Positions 6,044 to 10,530 of a DNA stretch of 10,530 nucleotides are shown piece by piece. The notes below the pieces were generated by a model. The model saw nothing but the letters and a program-made list of their open reading frames with translations, did not search any database and had not been told where the DNA came from. Source of the DNA: Candidatus Wolfebacteria bacterium CG_4_10_14_0_8_um_filter_39_64. GTDB lineage: Bacteria; Patescibacteriota; Minisyncoccia; UBA6257; UBA9933. The stretch's first letter is position 1. The number at the start of each line of letters is the position of its first letter. The position numbers and the translations under genes were made by a program. The DNA lies in the NCBI GenBank assembly GCA_002784365.1, contig PFKY01000005.1:1-10530 (forward strand), read 5' to 3'.

Positions 6044-7216
6044 TCATAATTGAATCGCCGATATTTTTCTTAGGTTTCCAACGACTTTCGGCAAAATTTT
6101 CAAAACATAATCTAAATCTTTTTTGGTGGTTTTTCTGCCTAAAGTCAGACGCAATGAGCCGTGAGCCAAGTCCTCCGGCACTCCCAAAGCCAATAAAACA
6201 TGGGAAGGTGTCAGGTCGGTAGAAGTGCAAGCAGAACCAGTAGAGGTAGAGATTCCATATTGGTCAAGTTTTAAAACCAATGACTCGCCCTCAATGCCGT
6301 CAAAAGAAAGATTAATATTGTTCGGCAATCGTTTTTGAGAATGGCCGTTTAGCTGGCAATGGGGAATAAGTTTTAAAACTTTTTTAATAAAATAGTTGCG
6401 TAAATTTCTTAGTCGCTGGCCTTCTCTTTTTCTTAATTGCTCTGCCAGCTTCAGGGCCTCGCTAAAACCGACAATTAAAGCCGTATTTTCCGTACCAGCC
6501 CGCAAGCCCATTTCCTGAGAACCACCGACAATCAAAGGTTTAATTTTATAATCTTTACTTACATATAAACAACCAATACCTTTTGGTCCATAAATTTTTG
6601 AGCCGTTCAAGGTCAGTAAATCCACTCCTAATTCATCAACCCTCAAAGATGATGCGCCAGCTGCCTGACAAGCGTCGCTGTGAAAAGCCGGCAATAAATT
6701 TTCTCGGCGGAATTTTTTGATGATTTTAGAAATTTCTTTAATCGGTTGAATTGCTCCGATTTCGTTGTTGGCGTACATTATTGAAACCAGAATTGTTTTT
6801 CTGTTCAACGCTTTTTTTAATTCGTTAAGTTTAACAATTCCTTGCGAATCAACATTTAAATAAGTAATTTTAAAGCCCTCTTTTTCCAATCTTTTGGCTG
6901 ATTCTAAAACTGCCTTATGTTCGATTTTGGAGACGACAATATGATTGCCTTGATTACAGTAGGCTTTGGCAATTCCATAAATCGCCATATTAGCTGATTC
7001 CGTGCCTGAACCGGTAAAAATGATTTCCTGAGACGATGCTCCCAAAATTCTCGCCACATCTTCTCGGGCTTTTTCAATTGCATTTTTCGCTTCCCGACCC
7101 AATAAATATAAAGAAGAGGCATTGCCATAAGCGTTTGTTAAATACGGCCTCATTTTCTGAAGCACCCTGGGGTCAATATAAGTAGTAGCTGCGTAGTCAA
7201 GATAAATTTTTTTCAT
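6044..7216 (-). CDS. nifS: cysteine desulfurase (NifS/IscS type)
   Basis: A 390-residue PLP enzyme that removes sulfur from cysteine and passes it as a persulfide to the scaffold. It has the full family length and shows YLDYAATT (5-12), GTESAN (71-76), H100 in IEHKAV, D181 in HSDACQ, the PLP-binding K207 in NGSKIYGPKG, the GGSQEMGLRAGTEN block (231-244) and the catalytic loop GSACTS with C330. The compact loop after C330 is typical of NifS/IscS. It is the first gene of the nifS-iscU-flavoprotein group; its TGA stop lies in the right target-site copy flanking the MITE. Upstream (7217-7314) there is no clear consensus promoter; TTGATT and TAAGAT at an 18-nt spacing is a weak candidate. It may also serve tRNA thiolation. 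Confidence 0.95.
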   Translation of the reverse strand: MKKIYLDYAATTYIDPRVLQKMRPYLTNAYGNASSLYLLGREAKNAIEKAREDVARILGASSQEIIFTGSGTESANMAIYGIAKAYCNQGNHIVVSKIEHKAVLESAKRLEKEGFKITYLNVDSQGIVKLNELKKALNRKTILVSIMYANNEIGAIQPIKEISKIIKKFRRENLLPAFHSDACQAAGASSLRVDELGVDLLTLNGSKIYGPKGIGCLYVSKDYKIKPLIVGGSQEMGLRAGTENTALIVGFSEALKLAEQLRKREGQRLRNLRNYFIKKVLKLIPHCQLNGHSQKRLPNNINLSFDGIEGESLVLKLDQYGISTSTGSACTSTDLTPSHVLLALGVPEDLAHGSLRLTLGRKTTKKDLDYVLKILPKVVGNLRKISAIQL

Positions 7217-7314
7217 AATCCTGATAACATCTTAACCCTACTTGACGAGCGAAATCAAAGGCTTTCAGATTCTTCAGCAATAGTTAAGGCCTTAATAATT
7301 TTAAGAAGGGTACA

Positions 7315-7920
7315 TTATTGATATTTTTCTACAGTGAATTTATAAATTAGAATTTTTTCTTTTTGGGGATTAATTCCTCCTTTTCGGCAGGCGATAAAAA
7401 TCTGTTTCTCAATAGTATCTACGCCTTCTAAGTCCGGCAGCAAGAGACCGGTTTTGGCAACAAAATGACCGTTGAAAACCACATCTCCGGAAGGAGAAAG
7501 CGGCGCGGTTTTGACAATTATCCCATATTTTTTGGGGTCTAATTCTTTGATATCTTTCACCAATTCAGGCTCGCTTAAAATATAAACCGTATAGGAAAGC
7601 TCGGGTAATTCCTCTTTTTTAAGCGGTCCAAATCGATAATCCTCGGTGGCAGCAGCAATGGCATTATAAATTACTTCCTCTGCAATATTTTTTCTGGTCG
7701 CTAAATAAGTGCCAATACAGCCTCTCAACTCCGTTCGGGGCAAGCCCCGCAGTTCACCATCCTTGTGGTGAGTTCGTCGAACCATTTTCTCAATGGTCAC
7801 AAAAGTTCCAGCTTTTCTCTTAAGAAATCCATTGGGCAAATCTTCGGCCGAAGAAATAATTTTCCCTTCCAGGATAAAACTTTCAACAGTTGATTTAGCA
7901 AGCAAAACAAGTGGGTTCAT
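7315..7920 (-). CDS. amrA: AmmeMemoRadiSam system protein A (AMMECR1 domain)
   Basis: A 201-residue AMMECR1-domain protein. The family signature LRGCIGTY is at 65-72, followed by AATEDYRFGPLKKEEL, a strand with YTVYILSEPE, and the glycine/leucine segment GLLLPDLEGVD (about 157-167), close to the C-terminal ACRKGGI region. Biochemical function is unknown; with Memo-like and radical-SAM partners it forms a set conserved across bacteria and archaea and proposed to carry out an undefined modification. Residues of about 46-63 (starting MVRRTHHKDG) interrupt the usual short link before LRGCIG and come from a hairpin-rich repeat, duplicating the peptide ELRG. Its ATG overlaps the stop of the Memo-like gene as ATGA, so translation is coupled. 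Confidence 0.92.
   Translation of the reverse strand: MNPLVLLAKSTVESFILEGKIISSAEDLPNGFLKRKAGTFVTIEKMVRRTHHKDGELRGLPRTELRGCIGTYLATRKNIAEEVIYNAIAAATEDYRFGPLKKEELPELSYTVYILSEPELVKDIKELDPKKYGIIVKTAPLSPSGDVVFNGHFVAKTGLLLPDLEGVDTIEKQIFIACRKGGINPQKEKILIYKFTVEKYQ
7732..7785. repeat. in-frame hairpin-rich repeat insertion in the AMMECR1 gene
   Basis: About 54 bp containing GTTCG-A-CGAAC symmetry, TCACCA/TGGTGA (7754-7759/7766-7771) and CGGGGC/GCCCCG with a 2-nt loop (7736-7741/7744-7749). It adds about 18 residues directly before the conserved LRGCIG motif without breaking the frame. It contains TTCGACG...CTCA...ACAAG on the minus strand, a pattern shared with the repeat in the radical-SAM gene. Confidence 0.65.
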
Positions 7921-8567
7921 AATTTAAAATTCGCTACTAAATATCCTACGCCGAATGGGCTTTCGTAAGATAAAATTTCGGGTTGCCACGCTAAACGTGG
8001 CTTTAATCCCGCTGAGCGGGATTGCCATTCATCCAAAATTCCCAGCATAAAACAAAACGACCGCAAACCACACTCACCGGCTTCAGGATATAATTCGTCT
8101 AATTTCAAAATTGTATTTATATTTTTCTTTTTCAGGGATTCTATCAGTTTCTCGTCAAATTTCGGTCCATCAGGATGAAAACCATAAGGACCGTCCGGCC
8201 TCAAACAGTGGGATAAATCGCCACTGGCTATAATACCAACTTTTGACTTTTTGACTAATTGACTAATTGACTTGTATAGTTTTTTCCCTTCTTCAAAATA
8301 AAATTTTGGCGATTCTATTCCAATTAAATAGGTTTTAATTTCACCCTTAAAATCTTTGGCTAAAAAGAATAAGGGAACATTAAAGCCCCAGTCAGGGTGA
8401 GGAGAGGAAATTATTATTGAATCAGGCCTGGTTTTTTTTAGTTTCTCGCCTAAAAATTTTAAACTCTCAATTGTTTTTTTTACCTTTTCCCAGTCTTCTT
8501 TTGAACCAACGTCAGGCAAAATTATCGGTGGATGAGGTGAAATTGCTGCAAAAATAATTTTTAGCAT
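7917..8567 (-). CDS. amrB: AmmeMemoRadiSam system protein B (Memo-like)
   Basis: A 216-residue member of the Memo/class III extradiol dioxygenase-like fold. Candidate metal ligands are H12 in ISPHPPI, H57 in SSPHPDWG and H120 in SGDLSHCL, with the GECGLRSF segment (164-171) forming the rest of the active site region. The C-terminal LSYESPFGVGYLVA matches the family's ending. Memo-type proteins bind a metal such as iron or copper in this site; the reaction in this system is not known. Residues of about 183-195 are an extra in-frame segment between two copies of WQ, made by a two-hairpin repeat. An 8-nt tandem repeat lies in codons 99-109. It starts 1 nt after the radical-SAM stop and overlaps the AMMECR1 start by 4 nt. 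Confidence 0.9.
   Translation of the reverse strand: MLKIIFAAISPHPPIILPDVGSKEDWEKVKKTIESLKFLGEKLKKTRPDSIIISSPHPDWGFNVPLFFLAKDFKGEIKTYLIGIESPKFYFEEGKKLYKSISQLVKKSKVGIIASGDLSHCLRPDGPYGFHPDGPKFDEKLIESLKKKNINTILKLDELYPEAGECGLRSFCFMLGILDEWQSRSAGLKPRLAWQPEILSYESPFGVGYLVANFKL
7983..8021. repeat. in-frame 39-bp palindromic insertion in the Memo-like gene
   Basis: Two hairpins, GCCACG/CGTGGC (7985-7990/7996-8001) and AATCCCGC/GCGGGATT (8005-8012/8016-8023), are bounded by direct repeats TTGCCA (7983-7988 and 8022-8027). The repeat-to-repeat distance is 39 bp, exactly 13 codons, adding SRSAGLKPRLAWQ. Excision leaves LDEWQPEILSYESPFGVG, which fits the family. Confidence 0.8.
8241..8272. repeat. four tandem 8-bp units in the Memo-like gene
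   Basis: Consecutive octamers TTTTGACT, TTTTGACT, AATTGACT, AATTGACT. They encode ISQLVKKSK on the minus strand. A unit of 8 is not a multiple of 3, so copy-number change would shift the frame. Confidence 0.85.
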
Positions 8568-8568
8568 A

Positions 8569-9609
8569 TTAATTTAAAATTAAATCCAAATTTTCCCCGC
8601 ATTGTGGACATTTACCGTTTTTATCATAGCGGTGGATAATATAATTCATTCTATCAATGGCTACGGTCCCGCATTTTGGGCAAATTGTGTCTTCGCCTTT
8701 GTGGCCGGGAATATTGCCGGTATAAACGTATTTTAAACCAGCTTTTTTGCCAATTTGATAGGCCTTTTCTAAGGTTTTCACCAGTGTATCCGGCAGATTT
8801 TTTAACTGCCAGGAAATTGCTCCGGAAAATTGAGTGACGTGCCAAGGCGTTTCTTCGCCTAATTCTTTTTTGATAAAATTAGCAATGCCCTTAAAAGTTT
8901 TTTCATCATCATTCAAAGTGGGAATGACTAAAGTAGTTACTTCTACCCAAATTTTTTCTTGTCCTGAGCCGCGTCGAAGGGTTTTCATTCTTTTTAAAGT
9001 TTCTAAGACTGGCTTGAGTCGGCCGCCACAAACTTTCTGGTAGAATCCGTCATCAAAACCCTTTAAATCAACGTTGGCCGCATCTAAATAAGGAGCAATT
9101 AAATCTAAAGATTCTTTTGACTGATAACCATTAGTTACCCAATTGTTCTTTAATCTGGCTTTTTTGGCTAATTTCATCGTGTCCAAGGCGTATTCCAAAA
9201 AAATTGTCGGTTCGGTATAAGTATAAGAAATAGAAGGTGTTTTATTTTCCAAAGCCATTTTAACTATTTCTTGGGGCGATAAATCGTAAAAAGAAGAAAT
9301 CGGCTTATTGGGTTTCGGGCCCTGGGAAATATCCCAGTTTTGGCAATTTAAGCAGCGAAAATTACAGCCTACGGTAGCAACTGAGAGTGAATAACTTCCG
9401 GGTAAAAAATGAAAAAAGGGTTTTTTCTCAATCGGGTCAACATTGATTGCCACGGCTTTACCATAGACCAAAGAATAAAGTTTGCCATCTTTATTTTCCC
9501 GCACCCCGCAAATCCCTCGTTGATTATTTTCAATCACGCAATAATGAGCGCAGTTTGTACATTGAACCTTCTTGTTGGGTAATTTTTTATATAAATAAGC
9601 CTCTTTCAT
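8569..9609 (-). CDS. amrS: AmmeMemoRadiSam system radical SAM enzyme
   Basis: A 346-residue radical SAM protein. An N-terminal Cys cluster (C17, C20, C24, C34 in GICGVR) precedes the radical-SAM motif C82-NFR-C86-LN-C89, which binds the [4Fe-4S] cluster that cleaves SAM. It is followed by TYTEPTIFLEY (131-140), WVTNGY and the NVDLKGF strand. The end is a zinc-ribbon-like CPKC...CPQC (C310, C313, C334, C337). This is the architecture of the system's radical-SAM component, related to pyruvate formate-lyase-activating enzymes; its substrate is unknown. Residues of about 211-219 (LRRGSGQEK) look like an in-frame repeat insertion before WVEVTTLVIP. It is the first gene of the operon; a 17-bp tandem repeat covers its start codon and a 50-bp palindrome lies 50 bp upstream. 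Confidence 0.93.
   Translation of the reverse strand: MKEAYLYKKLPNKKVQCTNCAHYCVIENNQRGICGVRENKDGKLYSLVYGKAVAINVDPIEKKPFFHFLPGSYSLSVATVGCNFRCLNCQNWDISQGPKPNKPISSFYDLSPQEIVKMALENKTPSISYTYTEPTIFLEYALDTMKLAKKARLKNNWVTNGYQSKESLDLIAPYLDAANVDLKGFDDGFYQKVCGGRLKPVLETLKRMKTLRRGSGQEKIWVEVTTLVIPTLNDDEKTFKGIANFIKKELGEETPWHVTQFSGAISWQLKNLPDTLVKTLEKAYQIGKKAGLKYVYTGNIPGHKGEDTICPKCGTVAIDRMNYIIHRYDKNGKCPQCGENLDLILN
8958..8981. repeat. 24-bp repeat-derived in-frame insertion in the radical-SAM gene
   Basis: On the minus strand it has CCTTCGACG and CTCAGGACAAG around a GCGG centre, encoding TLRRGSGQ. The layout TTCGACG...CTCA...ACAAG matches part of the AMMECR1-gene insertion, with the closing pairs changed together: CCT/AGG here, GGT/ACC there. 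Relatives usually run from the helix into WVEVTTLVIP with fewer residues. Confidence 0.55.
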
Positions 9610-9640
9610 AATTTGTAATTATACATGATTTGTAATTATA
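9607..9640. repeat. 17-bp tandem duplication covering the amrS start
   Basis: Two adjacent 17-bp units (9607-9623 and 9624-9640) differ at one base. On the minus strand each reads TATAATTACAAATNATG, so both a perfect TATAAT -10 box and an ATG are duplicated; the second ATG is the radical-SAM start. The downstream -10 would give a nearly leaderless transcript, the upstream one a leader of about 20 nt. The -35 matches are weak. Confidence 0.85.
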
Positions 9641-9658
9641 TCATTAATTTAAGCGCTT

Positions 9659-9708
9659 ACCACTTTACTTGTAAAGTCTACGATCGTAGACTTTACAAGT
9701 AAAGTGGT
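9659..9708. repeat. 50-bp perfect palindrome, copy 1
   Basis: Perfect dyad symmetry centred on CGATCG (9681-9686), with no spacer. Moving outward from the centre, each arm includes ACTTGTAAAGTCTACG, then TTTACC-type sequence ending in ACCAC. Each arm also folds on itself (ACTTTAC-TT-GTAAAGT, 9662-9677 and its mirror 9690-9705), so the heptamer ACTTTAC occurs four times in alternating orientation. A 10-bp palindrome TAAGCGCTTA (9650-9659) abuts it. No T-run follows, so it does not look like a terminator. It lies 49 bp upstream of the amrS ATG and 61 bp past the stop of the PaaX/Cas2-like gene. Confidence 0.95.
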
Positions 9709-9769
9709 CGTATCTTGTTTATATTTTAATATTTCTTTCAAGATTTCAATATAAAAATTTTCAAGAAAT

Positions 9770-10405
9770 TTAGGTAATTTGTTTTAGTGTGCCGGTTTTA
9801 TTGATTTCAAAAATTTCCACATATTCAACCAATTGTAATTGTTTAAAACATTCTAATAATTCTTCTGGGATTTTGATCGTCCCCACCCAAACGCTTTTTT
9901 GTAAAAATTTTAATCCTAAATTCCCTAAAACCTCTCTCAGCCAATCTCTTTTTGGTCTTTCAATTTCGGGAATATCAAAAGTCACCACGATAAATCTATT
10001 ATTTTTATTGTCTCTAAATCTTTTATCTTTAAATGATGAGGGGTCAGGTAGGGCGTTTTCTATTTTATTCTTTAAAATAATTAGACGATTCTTCCCCTTT
10101 AAAGTAAGACGAATGAGTTTTTTGTCTTTCTTCGGTATTTCTTTGATCAAACCATCTTTTTTAAGTCGATTTATCATTTCATAAAATCTTTGGCGTCGCT
10201 TCTTTTCTAAAAGAATTTTTTCTTTTTGTTTTTCTCGTTCAATTTGCCTTTGTCGTCGCTGTTTTTGTAATTTGAAGCGTTCATATTCGATTCTTAAAAC
10301 AGAAGCGCCATAACCAGTATTTAAAAATGCTGTCAGCAAATCAGCTGCATCAATGGTGGCCTCACCGATAGTTTCTAATATTTGTAAAGTTTTCTCTCCC
10401 CACAT
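9770..10405 (-). CDS. PaaX-like regulator with C-terminal Cas2-like domain
   Basis: A 211-residue protein. Residues 1-45 are a helical, weakly recognisable N terminus. Residues 43-75 form a very Arg/Lys/Gln/Glu-rich helix, probably a coiled coil. Residues 74-110 look like a winged helix (YEMINRLKKDGLI, then LIRLTLKGKNRL). Residues 137-205 are Cas2-like, with VVTFDIPE (D144 at the position of the Cas2 catalytic Asp) and LGLKFLQKSVWVG (163-175). This layout is that of PaaX-type repressors, in which the Cas2-like part is a dimer module. No CRISPR array or other cas gene is visible, so a regulator is likelier than an adaptation nuclease. No Shine-Dalgarno site precedes the ATG. Two long palindromes lie at almost equal distances on either side. 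Confidence 0.8.
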   Translation of the reverse strand: MWGEKTLQILETIGEATIDAADLLTAFLNTGYGASVLRIEYERFKLQKQRRQRQIEREKQKEKILLEKKRRQRFYEMINRLKKDGLIKEIPKKDKKLIRLTLKGKNRLIILKNKIENALPDPSSFKDKRFRDNKNNRFIVVTFDIPEIERPKRDWLREVLGNLGLKFLQKSVWVGTIKIPEELLECFKQLQLVEYVEIFEINKTGTLKQIT

Positions 10406-10465
10406 TTTCTAAATCTAATTTCTAAATATAAATAGAAATCTCTTAAAATTAATTAAAACCGATCT

Positions 10466-10511
10466 TATTCAACTTGTAAAGTCTACGATCGTAGACTTTA
10501 CAAGTTGAATA
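10466..10511. repeat. 46-bp perfect palindrome, copy 2
   Basis: Perfect dyad symmetry centred on CGATCG (10486-10491). From the centre outward it shares the whole 34-bp core with copy 1 (each half ACTTGTAAAGTCTACG plus the central base), but the outer parts differ: TATTCA here against ACCACTTT there. The outer bases changed in both arms, so symmetry is kept. It lies 60 bp upstream of the PaaX/Cas2-like ATG. The sequence between (10406-10465) is A+T-rich with no clear promoter. Confidence 0.95.
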
Positions 10512-10530
10512 TTTATCTAGACTATCATCT

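Noticed and set aside
7284-7295. 12-bp palindrome TTAAGGCCTTAA upstream of nifS
   Set aside because: It is short, single-copy in the window, and not clearly placed relative to a promoter; chance cannot be excluded.
7723-7793. TCTCAA direct repeats as a target-site duplication around the AMMECR1-gene insert
   Set aside because: They are 65 bp apart, not a multiple of 3, and do not match the insert boundaries implied by the protein.
9659-9708. Palindrome 1 as a rho-independent terminator of the PaaX/Cas2-like gene
   Set aside because: No T-run follows on either strand, and the same core is repeated upstream of the gene where a terminator makes little sense.
9753-9768. AAAAATTTTCAAGAAA shared between the MITE hairpin (5999-6014) and the end of the PaaX/Cas2-like gene
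   Set aside because: A 16-bp low-complexity A+T match with no shared flanks; probably coincidence in an A+T-rich genome.
9789-10184. 131-aa open frame on plus opposite the PaaX/Cas2-like gene
   Set aside because: It is a low-complexity antisense shadow rich in Ser, Leu and Phe with no start signal; the minus-strand protein has clear domains.
9659-10511. Two repeats near a Cas2-like gene as a CRISPR-Cas locus
   Set aside because: There are only two repeat copies, about 800 bp apart, each a full perfect palindrome, with no spacers and no other cas genes; the Cas2-like fold is fused to a winged-helix regulator.

Overview
The window looks like a chromosomal segment of a candidate-phyla-radiation bacterium (Patescibacteria, most likely a Parcubacteria-type lineage). 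The basis is an A+T-rich sequence, very compact genes, mostly weak or absent Shine-Dalgarno sites, and a characteristic mix: a stand-alone EF-Tu-domain-2-like protein, a small MgtC protein, a TIGR00725-type LOG protein, a minimal NifS-IscU pair, an AMMECR1/Memo/radical-SAM trio, and a PaaX-like regulator ending in a Cas2-like domain. The lineage is inferred from gene content only.

Layout. (1) 1-69: the 5' part of a tRNA-Glu(CUC)-like gene, apparently interrupted right after the anticodon and running off the window. (2) 71-3919, minus strand: a tight operon read MBL/beta-CASP nuclease, LOG protein, EF-Tu-domain-like protein, MgtC protein, aromatic-amino-acid-type permease, with a leaderless-looking promoter at 3926-3954 and an internal extended -10 at 2551-2559. 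(3) 3968-4476, plus strand: a mini-operon with a strong promoter, two small genes with strong ribosome binding sites (a Trp-rich membrane peptide, and a 59-aa zinc-ribbon protein at 4247-4426), and a rho-independent terminator. (4) 4484-7216: a ferredoxin on plus, convergent with an Fe-S/electron-transfer group on minus (NifS, IscU, FNR-type flavoprotein). A 130-bp MITE-like element sits between nifS and iscU. (5) 7315-9609, minus: the AmmeMemoRadiSam operon (radical SAM, Memo-like, AMMECR1), in which every gene carries a short in-frame repeat insertion. (6) 9610-10530: a PaaX/Cas2-like protein gene bracketed by two long perfect palindromes (50 and 46 bp) that share a 34-bp core.

How the parts fit. 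NifS supplies sulfur to the IscU scaffold, and the flavoprotein plus ferredoxin could provide the electrons. The three AmmeMemoRadiSam proteins form a known but functionally unresolved set. The two palindromes lie about 50 and 60 bp upstream of the first gene of the AmmeMemoRadiSam operon and of the PaaX/Cas2-like gene itself. The simplest model is a self-regulating regulator that also controls the neighbouring operon. A palindrome-linked mobile unit encoding a Cas2-like protein is the main alternative.

The most interesting signals are the palindrome/Cas2-like module, the MITE whose removal restores an exact ATGA stop/start overlap between nifS and iscU, and the run of in-frame palindromic insertions through one operon.
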